Positions 49,180 to 59,910 of a stretch of 64,000 nucleotides of DNA are shown here, in pieces. Under the pieces are notes generated by a model, which worked only from the letters and a program-made list of their open reading frames with translations, had not been told where the DNA came from and searched no databases. The stretch lies in the NCBI GenBank assembly GCA_016800925.1, contig JABCPU010000069.1, forward strand, positions 1 to 64,000, in the 5' to 3' direction. The DNA is from Suillus spraguei (Eukaryota; Basidiomycota; Agaricomycetes; Boletales; Suillaceae). Positions within the stretch are counted from its first letter, which is position 1. Each line of letters starts with the position of its first letter. The position numbers were made by a program, and so were the translations under genes.

Positions 49180-50226
49180 CAGGCACGATTAGTCACTGTA
49201 TAGGTTCTGGGCACAAAAGTGCAAAGTACTGTGCACACGTATTTAACGCAATCCGCTTATCTTCACTGCTGAAGAAATCTTCTGTAGAACGTAAAATGTG
49301 TGCCTGGTCCAGTGGTCGCTAATAAAAGCTTGATAACGATGATACCGTAGACACATCATGGGGTGCCTAATGCCAGAGAAGCCCTCAGTAAACCGGTGAG
49401 TTCTTGCTGGCGATTATGTTGATTGCGGTGCATTTGCATAGTCTTTGTATTCCAATGTGACGAAAACCTTTCCTATATATTACGATATATGACGATATCT
49501 TCTTCTCACCAGTTCTCTGATGGCCCGAGGTGGCTCACTTTGTGACACGCACAACGTGATGGCGGAGAACTTCACGGCATCTTCGGAATTCCATAGATAA
49601 CAAACTTGTGAGGGAAGATAAAACCTGGCATTAGAAAGGATACCAAAAATACTGTAGCGATTATTGTTAGGTTGACATAAGCCAATGAAGTCGATAGGGT
49701 CACTTGCTACTGGCCATGGCCTGAAAGTGGGGACAGCGTTCGCACACAATCTTCTGGAGCATTTTTCAAGAAAGGCCAACTTCTTTGAGATTACGAGATA
49801 AGGATGATGGGGTTATGGTGATGTTGTGCTCGACTGCAAGCCAGGTCTAAAGTTCGTCGAGGAACAAATCTGATTCTTCAGCAAAGAGATCTTCGACCAC
49901 TGTCATGAGCGCTCGCGTGATTATTCTCGTGTAGCCGCCAAGTGGAGAAGGGGCCTAGCAGCAGTACCGAGTTGTTCAAACATGTTTCGTCAATGAAAGC
50001 AGCTGGCCCGAGAAACACTGAGCACTTTACAGATATCTTCGACATCTCAATGATGATCCCAGAGTGTGAGTGCGCATTCTTTTAGATCGTTGCTCACCTC
50101 TGTAGCTTAGATATGTGAGACTTGAAGACAGGTAATGTGTTGAAGAGGATAAAGGGGCATTGGTGGTATCACGAGATGGGAAATTGATAGCAAGATTCAA
50201 TTATTCAATTATTTAATTATTAATTA
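49180..50226. other. Intergenic DNA with F-box-like and shared repeat fragments
   Basis: At 49403 the word CTTGCTGGCGATTATGTT repeats one at 8680. At 49493-49520 a 28-base segment (CGATATCTTCTTCTCACC followed by GTTCTCTGA with one mismatch) repeats 9442-9469. A minus-strand frame at 49480-49779 reads through this region but is not recognised. These look like relics of a dispersed family. Confidence 0.5.
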
Positions 50227-50325
50227 AGGGTACTCAGAGTAGGCCTCATGTAGATCACATGACTTTTCGTGACATTTGCGTTACAACGCCTAAGGATATT
50301 TGTAGAGACACTTTTAAGAGAATCC

Positions 50326-50372
50326 GTTCCATCAGATTGTTCGCATGCATGGTGCGGGCAATCTGATGGAAC
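50326..50372. repeat. Perfect 14-bp hairpin
   Basis: GTTCCATCAGATTG (50326-50339) and CAATCTGATGGAAC (50359-50372) are perfect complements around a 19-base loop. The hairpin lies between the two alternative left ends of the Harbinger-like element. Confidence 0.85.
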
Positions 50373-50769
50373 AGAATTCCTTATTTTGCATTTGTGAATG
50401 AGTAGTAGTCTTTACAGTGATTGAGGTACTGCTGCCTTGTTACATTGTGGCTGTACAGTGTGACAGTGGTGTCAATGCACCAATAACTAGGCGTCACCAA
50501 ACCATTATGCCTCACAAACACCTCATCCTGTGAGAATAATAAGGGTACTCAGAGTAAATTTCGTAAGGCTCGCTAAAGCTGCTAAGGCCGGTTAGAGTAT
50601 GGCCAGAACATGCAGCAGACACGCAGCAAGTTCAGCATCCCAGCAGAGTTAGAATAGTATGCCTCCCCTTTGACTACCACCTTGTCGTTGTTCTGTGCGA
50701 TTACGGGCTTTACAGATGCCCTCCACAAGGGGCCAAAAGGCCATGGAACAATTTCAGGGGCCTGTTACT

Positions 50770-52773
50770 TGTGGAAGAGGTAGTAAAGGTTGAGGTTCAC
50801 GTAATTCTGCTGGTACTGGCTCAGATAACACAAAGATTCAGATCCAGTGGTTGTCAGCGCCGTCTTGCATGCAAAAGGTCATTGACCACCTCCATAATCA
50901 TCAGGCGGATTGTTGCATCTTATTTTACTCTGATGGAAAGCAATCACAAAGTGACAGTGACCGCCCCTCAGGAAAAGATAAGGTTTTGGTATGCACTGTT
51001 ATTGTAAAGTACATTTTCGAGGATGACAACAAGTATAGGAACTATTACGCAGCTGCACCAGACAAATTTCGAGACTCCACAAATAATCACATCAATGGGT
51101 ATGTTCTCCTCGTTCATCTGTCGCATTATGTAACTAATGTTTCTTTTAAAGCCTTAGAAAAAAGTATTGTGAATGTCATGACAGGCTGCATGCAACTGGC
51201 GCTGGTGTCATGCCCCAGGATGAAGGTTCTGTGCAGAATTTACATGGTACATATTTCTTTTTATTTATCATAGCCTTACTAACTAATCTCACAGCGCAAA
51301 TATTAAAAGAATTCCCCTGGTATGATGACCTTCTTAGTGTCATGGGGGGGAATCCTGCCTTGTCTCTCAAAATGGTCTTGTCCCATCCAGGTGTGGACCA
51401 TGCCGGCAATTATTTTTCTATTTCATCAACTGCAGGCAGCTCTTACTCTGACACTCTGCGCTCTGGGAGCGCTCAGTTTGGCGGTCAGCCACACCCTCCT
51501 GCCGCAGCCTTACCCTCCTGCCTCTGGCGGTCAGCCATACCCTTGCGCTGGTCAGCCATACCCTCGTGCTGGTCAGCCATACCCTCGCGCTGGTCAGCCA
51601 TTACCCTCCTGCCTCTGATGGTCTGCCATACCCTCCCGCCTCAGGTGGTCAGCCATACCCTCGTGCTGGTCAGCCTCACCCTCCTGCCTTAGGTGGTTAG
51701 CCTTACTCTCCTGCCTCAGGCGGTCAACCATACCCTCCCACTGGTCAGCCATACCCTGCTGCTCAGCCTACCTGCCTCTGGCGGTCAGCCTTACCCTGCC
51801 ACCTCTGGCAGCTCCATGGGTCAGCCTTTCCCTGCCACCTCTGGTGATCAGCCTTTCCCTGCCTCTGGTCAGCTTTCCTGCCTCTGGTGGTCAGCCTTTC
51901 CCTGCCACCTCTGGTGATCAGCCTTTCCCTGCTGCCTCTGGTGGTCAGCCTTACCCTCCCCCCGCCATCACTGTAATTCACCTCTCGGCGATGACGATGA
52001 TGATGACAATACTACTATGCCCCTCAATTATGATGATGACACCATGGATTTCTTATTCGGTGACATACAACAGCCTACTCCCTCTCCCACAACATGATTA
52101 CCATAACGATCCTAACATAACTATTCTAAACAGCCCACCGATTTGAGATGCACTCTGTCGAAGTGCCCACACCCCTTGTCGCCACCTTCGTCTCCCATCA
52201 CTCCCCCACCAGCTCAGGATTTTGTGCTACCAAGCACCTTGCAGACCTCTCTTGGGACAGTCATGCCTTGTTTGGCATGGCTGATCTGAAGCATTGCATC
52301 AGCATGGGGTCGCTCAAACCACTAACGTCTCATTGCTCCTCAGGTTCTTCACAGTCCAAGGTTGCATCAGCGTCGTTGGCTCCCATGTCAACATCCATGA
52401 TGTCAACAGTCAATTCGTTGTCTGTGGGAAAGCAGAAGCAGAAGAAGCAACATTCGGATGTCCAGAATAAGGTTGACATGCTTAACACCGAAATCGAGAA
52501 CATGCAGTCTGACAAGATCACACAGGAGGAGCTCAAAAATGAACACTACATGGTTAAGTACAATTTTGCTCAGCAGGTCAATGAACACAAATTCCTCAAG
52601 CATGAGCACGCGGATGATCATGCTGAAGCTGTCACTGTGCATATACGTGGCCTGTCTTCATGAAGCAGAGGCAAAAATGCATGATGCACTTGCACATGCA
52701 CATAAGGAGGCAACAACACTGCGCCTCAAGATCAAGTATGCACGGCTCATGGGTTCTAATTCTGGGTCTTGAG
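50770..52773 (+). pseudogene. Transposon accessory (SANT/Myb-like plus coiled coil) protein relic
   Basis: Blocks typical of a protein family found beside Harbinger-type transposases in Agaricomycetes occur in order: MQKVIDHLHNHQADCCILFY with KYRNYYAAAPDKFRDSTNNH, then ATGAGVMPQDEGSVQNLH. A 48-nt intron (51247-51294) joins this to AQILKEFPWYDDLLSVMGG, then NPALSLKMVLSHPGVDHAG. A repetitive GQPYP region follows, and a Lys/Glu-rich coiled coil (KQKKQHSDVQNKVDMLNTEI; EAEAKMHDALAHAHKEATTL) ends near 52773. A one-base shift near 51510 breaks the frame inside the repeats, and several stops follow. The assignment to DNA binding is by analogy. Confidence 0.6.
51480..51960. repeat. GQPYP-coding minisatellite
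   Basis: This is a degenerate tandem array of about 15-30-bp units built on GGTCAGCCATACCCT and variants such as CTGCCTCTGGTGGTCAGCCT. In one frame it encodes repeats of GQPYP with small variations. The frame changes more than once along the array. Confidence 0.8.
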
Positions 52774-53049
52774 TATGAGACTTTATTTGTTCTTGTTTCA
52801 TGCCTTGTTCATGTTGTGCATATGTTACTCATGTTGTTCTGTTGTTCTGTTGTGCTACATTTACTATACACTGGTGTATCTTCTGTACTAGCTTGTCAAT
52901 GAAGTTTGCAACTATTGCTAGTCCTCCCTATGTTGTGCCTTTGAGTGAGGACTGTCAAATAACAGATCTTTCAACTTCTCACGTTGTGTGTGATCTGGAG
53001 TCCCTTCATACAATCTGTCACCTACTTGTTGATTCCCATCAGGTCCTTC

Positions 53050-53605
53050 ATTCTCTGCTCCTTGAGTTAATGACCTCTGTGTTCTTCAAACCAGATAATC
53101 ATATTGTGAAGGATGAGACAACACTGAATCCAATGGACAGCTGCCTGCAAGTCATCAGCTGAATTGGTGTTCTGTCAGAGGTCTCGAAGAGATTGAAAGC
53201 GCCCTTTTAATGCAGCAAATGCATGTTCAACACGGACATGAACCTAATAAATCATAAATTCAGAAAAATCAGGAAAAATCAGAGAATAAATGTACAAACT
53301 GAAGAAAGATGAAAATTGAATGTCCTCTGGTTTGCTGTCAGGCATCCATTGCGGGGCTTCTTGAAAGGGTAATACACCAAGTGCTTAGTGGATAAGCACT
53401 GTCTGCCCAGATCCAGTGATCAGCTGGCAGAAGTGTGTCATGCTCCAGTCATGGGTAAGGTCTAGATCAGAGTCGAAGCTAGAGATAGAGTCAGTAGAGT
53501 CATCATCTTCCATGATGTGCTGGAATTTTGCCCTGGCTACCACAAGGGCAGCCTGGTCAAGGTCATTGAGCATCTGTACACATGTAGATTGATGGGGCAT
53601 AGTGA
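53050..53605 (-). pseudogene. PIF/Harbinger DDE transposase relic, core deleted
   Basis: On the minus strand an N-terminal segment (LNDLDQAALVVARAKFQHIM, acidic Ser/Asp stretch, about 53420-53600) runs directly into the C-terminal DDE block DHWIWADSAYPLSTWCIT. After one missing base, FKKPRNGCLTANQRTFNFH follows. A ~50-nt intron leads to VHVRVEHAFAALKGRFQSLR and HWIQCCLILHNMII. The DSAYP aspartate and the RVEHAF glutamate are catalytic-type residues. The middle of the enzyme is missing, so the copy cannot be autonomous. Confidence 0.8.
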
Positions 53606-54189
53606 GATTCTGGGGGGATCAAAACTGCTATTTATTTGGTGTATATCTGACACAGTTTATAGCGGAGTTTTAAATTTCGGACTTTCCGATGTTTCATCTC
53701 ATGGAGTAAGTTGTTGCACTCATTGACCTCACTAGGCTTCAAGGCTTCAAGCCCATCAGAGATTGTGGCTATGTGCACAAGGTAAGTACTAATTTTGTGT
53801 TCCTTGCTCATTCACTAACCTTTGCCCTTATCCAGTCCTACTCTAGGCTCATTGGGCAAAGGGCCTGCTGCAATTGCAATGTCCTGCTCCTGCTCACGTT
53901 GCATCTCCAATAGCTACTTCTCACTCAAGACATCCAAGCCGATGATGCCTCAGCCCTGTTATCTTCATCGCCAGCTGCCATCCCTGCTGTAAAAACCGAA
54001 GTTGTAAGTCTTTCAGATCCATACCTGCTACGTCTTTCAACCATGTAAATGGCAAAACCTCAGCTTCCACATCGGCCACAGTGTCATCGAACTCCAGCAC
54101 ACTATCCTCGACAGCCGCAATATCAACTGCATCTACATCTAAACCATCTAGAGCAGACATTGCAAAGCTCTTCCAGAATCCTTCATCTT

Positions 54190-54340
54190 CCCAGCCGCCT
54201 CCTGACACATCCTCTCTCTTTCCACCCAGCCCTCCAATCTACACCTCCTCTCCTCCCATCTAGTACCCAGCCACCTCCTGACACATCCTCTCTCTTTCCA
54301 CCGGCCCTCCAATTTACCCTCACATCATCTCCTTCCGCCC
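54190..54340 (+). repeat. Tandem duplication, ~76 bp
   Basis: CCGCCTCCTGACACATCCTC at 54192 recurs as CCACCTCCTGACACATCCTC about 76 bp later, with the following ~50 bases also repeated. It lies near the right end of the Harbinger-like element, in Pro/Ser-rich open sequence. Confidence 0.75.
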
Positions 54341-54826
54341 AGCTGGGTTTACTGTCTTTTCTTATATTGATCTTTGTAAATTTTATTGAGGAATATAGCT
54401 ACTTTACATGACTCAGTTTATGTCCTACTCTACTGAATATATGAGTTTCCCTGCATTGTATCTCACATGCTTTGAAAATTCTAAGTGTCATTTGAAATTC
54501 TGATGTCATGCTGATGTACGCCAAGGATTATGGTGGCTTTTTAGCTGTGTTTCCTGTAAGCTCTAACCAGCCTTACCGAGCTTTACCAAAAATCCTATTC
54601 TTACTCTGAGTACCCTTAATGCATTGCAATTGTAATTACAAGATACGAGTATTGCATTAACAACTGTGATGATTAATAATGCTTATTACCTCATATATTA
54701 CCTCATTATAATTAATATCAGTCAGAAACATGTTAGATGTTAGAGAGTTTGTTAGAGGGTTTGGAGATGTTAGTTGTTAGAGAGTTAGAGGTTAGCTGTT
54801 AGTAGTTAGCAGTTAGTTAGTGTTAG

Positions 54827-56122
54827 TGTCATATACCATACATTCAGGTCTGATCCATGGACATCCGGACACCCAATCCATACATCCTAGTCCACCCATC
54901 CAATCCAGCTCACATATCCAATCCACCCATCCACTCTAATCCATATCCATCCATATCTAATCCATATCCATATCCAACTCAGTCCATCCATCCAATCCGT
55001 GTTCATATCCAATCCGTGTCCATATCCGATCCATGCTCATATCCGAAACTATTCCCATGCACCTGCGCGTTACGCCTTTTAGGTTAATACCTGTGTCCAG
55101 CTTTTGGTTATCTCTGCACCTCTGGCTTTCGCTTATCTTGACTTCCATCTTGATAAGATATTTTGTACAAGTCTTATTTCTGAGTTCATAGCCTTGTGTT
55201 CCGCAATGCCTCAAACATAGCCTCAGCTATCCTTACTTGCCTTCCGGCATGCTACCTACAGTATATAAACTTGTAGTACAACTCCTGCAGACCTCAATCT
55301 GATCATTGCTTTCCTACTTCTGTATATTCCTTTGACTTCTGTATCTTGTTACCATGTCTATATAAATCCGTTTCCGTTCTCGCACTTGGGCTCTGGCCCT
55401 TGTAAGCTTCCGACTCAGACCTATGGGATCATTCCCTAGGCCGGAGCCTTGATCCTTTGTCCTATATCCTTTTTGGACTTTGTCCGTTTCCTGTCTCTCA
55501 TCTGTTTCACCTCCGACTCTACCTTTGGTAGTCTTATCCTGTCTGTTTTTATTCTGGACCTTGTCCGGAGTAGTCTATACTATTTCTATACCATATCTGG
55601 ACCTACTCCCCTCTAGTAGTCAACACTTCCCCTAAGATCCATAGAGCTATGCTCATCCGATCATCTGCTCGTCTGCTCTTCTGCTCTTCTGCTCTTCTGC
55701 TCTTCTGCTCTTCTGCTCTTCCACTCCTCCAAGCTCCAGACCTTCGGACCTCTGGTCCTCCGGACCTATCCTATCCTATCCTCCGACACCTATGGATCAT
55801 CTGTCCCTCCGGAGCTTTGCTCCAATCCTGCCCTGGACTTTGTCCAGGAGTCCATCCTTCATCCATTCTACTTGGAACTTGTTCCAGTAGTCTTACCATT
55901 ACTTCCTACCATCCAGAAATAGTTCTGGCACATTTCCGCGCTCATCTGGAAGTCCTTCAGAGCTCTATCGAGCTATTCTGTCCTACAGAGTTCATCCGGA
56001 CTCCGTCCGGACTTCACTATAACTCCCCCTTGGACTTCATCCAAAATTAAGGGCATGTACTCAGGTAAGGGGCACAGCATACGAGCTGAGGCCAAGCCCC
56101 TTCAACTTTCTGTCCCTCCAGT
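54827..56122 (+). repeat. Diverged copia-like LTR, plus orientation, with simple repeats
   Basis: It begins TGTCATATACCATAC, the reverse complement of the ends of the LTRs at 43 and 58135. It shares the CAGTATATAAACTTG TATA region (about 55259) and, near 56050-56095, the block GGGGCACAGC..ACGAGCTGAGGCCAAG. It is longer than its relatives because of ATCCAATCC-type repeats (54850-55040) and a CTGCTCTT array (about 55667-55724). The right boundary is decayed and uncertain. A GTTAG-rich simple repeat precedes it (54730-54826). Confidence 0.65.
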
Positions 56123-57136
56123 ACAACCCCATGTAAGACCAGGACTTCTTAGTAGCCCCAGTTTTGCACGGTTGTAACACCAGGCCTCTTTGGCTAAATT
56201 AGTCTCAACAGTGACAGAATCTGGAAACAGGGCTTGTGTGACAATCAGACAATGAAAAATCAAGCAAGCAGTTGTTAGGATCTCTTTTGAGATGCTGTCA
56301 AAATTGCCAGCCTTGACACACTGATGTGATCCATCTGTGTTTTTCTTGACCTTTGGGACTCTCTGGATATCTTTGATTGCCATATTAAATTGTTGCTTGG
56401 TCCCCCAAGCTATTGGCAACAGTTCACTGGTGTTGTTGTTGTCCTTGTCATCGTCCTGGTCAGTTGACTCAGACCTATCATCATTACCAGCGTTTAAGGT
56501 GGGAGTATTGTCCAGAGTACACTGTTCAATCAAATCAAACAGGGATATTAGGTTTGTCAGGCTAAAAGTAATAGAGCAAACATGTACCCTTTTGTCCTTT
56601 TACATTCTGGTCAGTGCTAGTAGGCACTACATGTGTGCTGGCACTGCTCTGGTGCCACCTTGGGGGAATTTTGGCTGCACTGAACCTCAGGGCACTAGTA
56701 TTTGACAGCTTTGTCTCAATGCCATGATCAGAGAACTGAATAAAGTATAGTCAGTGGCTCATTTAAGTTAGGAAAGAAGACAAAGGCTCAGACCATCATA
56801 TCTTCTTGCTTATCAATGTCACTATGTAGCTCAGAAGGCTCTTGCTCAAAGTTGTTGGGACAGTTTTGGTAGGCAGCCTTCAGTACCTTTTTATTCTGCT
56901 TGTCTGACTTCTGTTCCTTGACTTCTTGGTGATGGGTAATATGTTGAGATTCGAAAACTATAGAGGATTGTGAGTGATAATACAATATTCTACTAGTACT
57001 TACAATAGTAGGTCTCTTTCTCAGTTAGTCGACACTCTCAACCACTTGCAGTGCGCACATTTAGTGGTGTTGCAAGTATTAATGAGGGGGGCTTGGATTT
57101 TTGCTGCTTGAAGGCAGCCTTAGTATGAGGTGCCAT
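56123..57136 (-). pseudogene. DUF6532-type transposon-associated gene, truncated
   Basis: From an ATG at 57136 the minus strand reads MAPHTKAAFKQQKSKPPS, then hits an in-frame stop (SG*ECRLTEKETYY). Later exons read QNKKVLKAAYQNCPNNFEQE with DIDKQEDMMV, then SELLPIAWGTKQQFNMAIKD, IQRVPKVKKNTDGSHQ and SISKEILTTACLIFHCLIVT, ending LAKEAW near 56190. These are blocks of the DUF6532 family common in Agaricomycete repetitive DNA. The family's C-terminal half is missing exactly where the LTR region begins, so LTR insertion or deletion truncated it. Confidence 0.65.
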
Positions 57137-57282
57137 GGTCACCAGAGTACAAGGTGTGGTTACTCCATCAGCAAAATACATAAACCATAGAACATACAAA
57201 CAACTCACAATGAACCTTGGTTGTTCATTGATTCCAGGGCTGGGCTAAAAGCTGTGTCAAATAAGAGAAATGATAAAAAGAT

Positions 57283-57834
57283 TTGAGCATACCATCACAG
57301 TATTTTTTTCACTGTCACGGATACTCTGAACTTGTCAAAAAATGGTATGAAGCTCACTTCAAACACTTACTAGGCTCTGATGAATCCTCTAGCACAATAT
57401 CACCATCTGCCGGTCACAAAGATGCTACCCATAAAGATGGTCAGAAACTCAACATCAAAAGGTCAGCTATCCCATTGCCCCTCCCAAATACCCCAATATA
57501 CTTACCAGTGGCTTGCAGGCCAAAGCTTGAAGAGTCTGACACAGAGCCCATGCTCCTGTGCCCTCCATTTTGTCAGACTCCTGGCCCCATCTCAGTTTCC
57601 AAATTATACTTGTGCAAGCTCATTTTAGAACACTGGGAGGCAGAAGTGAAGGCCTGCAAGAATGCTAAAAAATTGCAACTATTAGAATTAGCACCAGGTC
57701 CAGCTCCTAGCCTCAGCTTGCAAAGACTTGTCAGCAAGTGCTGGGATACAGAAGTGAAGTATTGTGAGGAGGCAAAGTGGGTGCAACTTTTGGAATTGCT
57801 TCTAGCTGCCCACAGTATTTTGAAACTAGTGTAG
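57283..57834 (+). CDS. Hypothetical protein in transposon-rich DNA
   Basis: An open frame of 183 codons starts MSIPSQYFFHCHGYSELVKK. Its C-terminal half contains two similar blocks (LEHWEAEVKACKNAKKLQLL and SKCWDTEVKYCEEAKWVQLL), an internal duplication suggesting real coding history. No family is recognised. It is probably part of a repetitive element. Confidence 0.35.
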   Translation: MSIPSQYFFHCHGYSELVKKWYEAHFKHLLGSDESSSTISPSAGHKDATHKDGQKLNIKRSAIPLPLPNTPIYLPVACRPKLEESDTEPMLLCPPFCQTPGPISVSKLYLCKLILEHWEAEVKACKNAKKLQLLELAPGPAPSLSLQRLVSKCWDTEVKYCEEAKWVQLLELLLAAHSILKLV

Positions 57835-57914
57835 TGTGGCAACCAAAATTTAGGTATAGTTATCTAGTAAAAATTATGGCATATGTCAGAAATGCTACTA
57901 TGAAGTCATATCAG

Positions 57915-58985
57915 GAAAAAAAAACTGGGAGGATGAGCACTCACTAGATCCAGGCCCTAAATGTCAAGCTTGAGAGGAGGGGGATGAGCACTCTTCAGAT
58001 GATTTAAGTGGAGGATGAGTGCTCACCAGATCCAGGCCCTGAATGTCAAGCTTGAGGGGAGGAGGATGATGAGTGCTCTCCAAATGATTTAAGAGGAGAA
58101 TAAGCACTCTCCAGATAGTTTGAGGGAAGGATAATGTTAAGGTCATACTCAAGGTTTAATGGATCCAGAAGGGCTTTGGCCTTAGCTCGTATGCTGTGCC
58201 CCTTTCCTGAGTATTGCCCTTTATTTCAAAGGTGAAGATGTACATCCAAAGTGTCCGAAGGTAGACACATATCAGATCTGAACATCTGGAGGCAATGGAT
58301 ATAGTACATCCGACAGATATCTGGACATAGGTATGGAACAATGTATAAGACTAGTTTTGGACAGAGTCCTAACTAGAAACTAATGAAGATAGACTATCTG
58401 AAGGTAGAGCTGGAGATATAAACTATAGGATATAACCTATGTCTTGGAGGTCAACTAGAGTTAGAAGGAACTTAAGTCCAGAGGACAGAATGAGCAGAAC
58501 TAAGATGATATTTGAACTGAGGTGCTATTGGAGTTTACATGCAGATTATATACTGTAGGTAGTCAATACAGAATATACAATGAGCCAGGTCCGAAGGCTA
58601 TGTGCAAAGTATAATGGAAGTCTATTAGTAAGTACAGCAGATGACAAATCATGAGTCGGAGATGAAACATAGCTAACAGATCAATAAGCAGGGTGGAAAT
58701 GTACATAGCCGAAATACTGGAACAGGAGAATTGCCAAAAGGAAATAGACACAGATATACACAGTGGAGTTAGAATGCAAGAAGTAGGAAGGTTCAGATGC
58801 ATGGTCTGGATCAGATCTGTGGACCAGATGGAAGCAGGATCGATTGGATTTGAGTGAATCTGGTTGGATCTGAGATCAGATGTATGGTATATGACAGATA
58901 AGTGCAGATGGTTTGAGGGGAGGATAAGCGCTCTCCAGATCCAGGCCCTGAATGTCATGCATCTGGACCAGTGTGGTTTGGAAAG
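57915..58985 (+). repeat. Minisatellite split by a solo LTR
   Basis: Degenerate units of ~50-60 bp built on GATGAGCACTC, CCAGATCCAGGCCCTGAATG and AAGCTTGAG repeat at 57925-58134 and resume at 58897-58985. The LTR at 58135-58896 interrupts the array. Confidence 0.8.
58135..58896 (-). repeat. Solo LTR (copia-like), copy 3
   Basis: It runs from TGTTAAG to TATATGACA, is colinear with the LTR at 43-815, and is flanked by perfect GATAA repeats (58130-58134 and 58897-58901). Minisatellite units continue on both sides, giving an independently defined insertion point. Confidence 0.88.
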
Positions 58986-59889
58986 TCTGGTTTATTTGGA
59001 TCATGTTACAAGAACACCTTGTGCCCCTCCTATCATTTTTCCTCCTATGCATCACCATCTACACTCATCCCGACAAGGCCTTCATCCTCTTTCTCCACTA
59101 CCTTGTCTGGCTTGCCCTTGTCACTCCCTACCTCACCTATGCCCACCTCCTCCATCATCACTGAATGTGTGCTCATTGCGCAGCTTTCACCTTCTTCGCG
59201 CACTTCGTGCTTCTCATGCTTCAAGCACCTCCTCTGCTCTCATTGCCTCTCCCTGTGCTTCAACACACGCTACCCCCTGGTTCACAATGAAGCCTACCAG
59301 CTCTCAAACAATAACTGGTATCGTTTATGCTTTATCTTTTCTCTGTTTACCTTTCTTGACTTGTGTGTCACCTCATTGGCTCGTACCCTTTATACCTTCG
59401 GCTCCACACCTATGACTTCCCTTCGCACATGTGTGCTTTCATTGGTTCATATGCCTCTGACTCATCTATGAGCATGCATCATTCTATTGGCTATCTGACT
59501 CCATACTTAATCCAGCGATACTTAATGCTCCGCTTCAATCTTATGTATAAATATGCACAGATAGCCTTTGTACTTCCTTTCAATAAGCTTCTATGAGCTT
59601 ATTGTCTATACTTCGACTTCTTAGAAGCTCATCGCTTCTAAGTCTATTCGTCATCATAGAACCTGTCGCTGAGACGTGGTTGTGAGACAGCGCAGTGCGC
59701 CCACCTCCAACCCAATGCAACTAGCACACTCTGCACTAGGCGACCAATACACATGGGCCACCACTCTTTATAGAGCACTGTAAAGATACAACCTAACCTG
59801 GGCTGTAGATAAACTACCTCCTAAGTTAGTATGTGAGTCTTGCACTCTGTCTAGTCTGCTTCACTTGTTGAACAAGAGTGTTTGACCCT
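58986..59889. other. LTR-like promoter region without supported gene
   Basis: Frames here are Ser/Pro/Leu-rich translations of CT-rich DNA and look non-coding. CCAAT-type words (ATTGG at about 59438 and 59477) precede a TATA-like TATGTATAAATATGC (59542-59556). This fits a U3 region of an LTR from another family. Confidence 0.4.
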
Positions 59890-59910
59890 AAAGGGGGATG
59901 CCTGTTAGTA
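59890..59910 (+). other. Candidate polypurine tract and 3' LTR start
   Basis: AAAGGGGGATGCC is followed immediately by TGTTAG at 59903, the arrangement of a polypurine tract next to a 3' LTR in LTR retrotransposons. The LTR's far end was not located; up to 60864 there is no gene. Confidence 0.4.

Larger units (their letters stand above)
50227..54615. mobile_element. Decayed PIF/Harbinger-like DNA transposon with terminal inverted repeats
   Basis: GGGTACTCAGAGTA at 50227 is mirrored by TACTCTGAGTACCC ending at 54615. TTAA lies directly outside both ends. A second left-end copy, GGGTACTCAGAGTAA at 50543, matches the right subterminal sequence better (shared GTAAGGCT and GGTTAGAG words), so the element may really start there. 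Inside are a plus-strand accessory gene relic (50770-52773) and a minus-strand DDE transposase relic (53050-53605). This two-gene plan is typical of Harbinger elements, but the TTAA/TA flank is not the usual 3-bp TWA duplication. Confidence 0.6.

Noticed and set aside
54730..54826. TTAG-rich repeats resembling telomeric sequence
   Set aside because: The units are irregular GTTAG/TTAGAG words, not TTAGGG arrays; treated as a simple repeat beside an LTR.
57915..58134. Spaced repeats considered as a CRISPR array
   Set aside because: Units are degenerate and contiguous without unique spacers, and the organism is a eukaryote.
58864..59471. Frames of 166-183 codons
   Set aside because: Ser/Pro/Leu-rich translations of CT-rich LTR-like DNA in overlapping phases; no protein motif.
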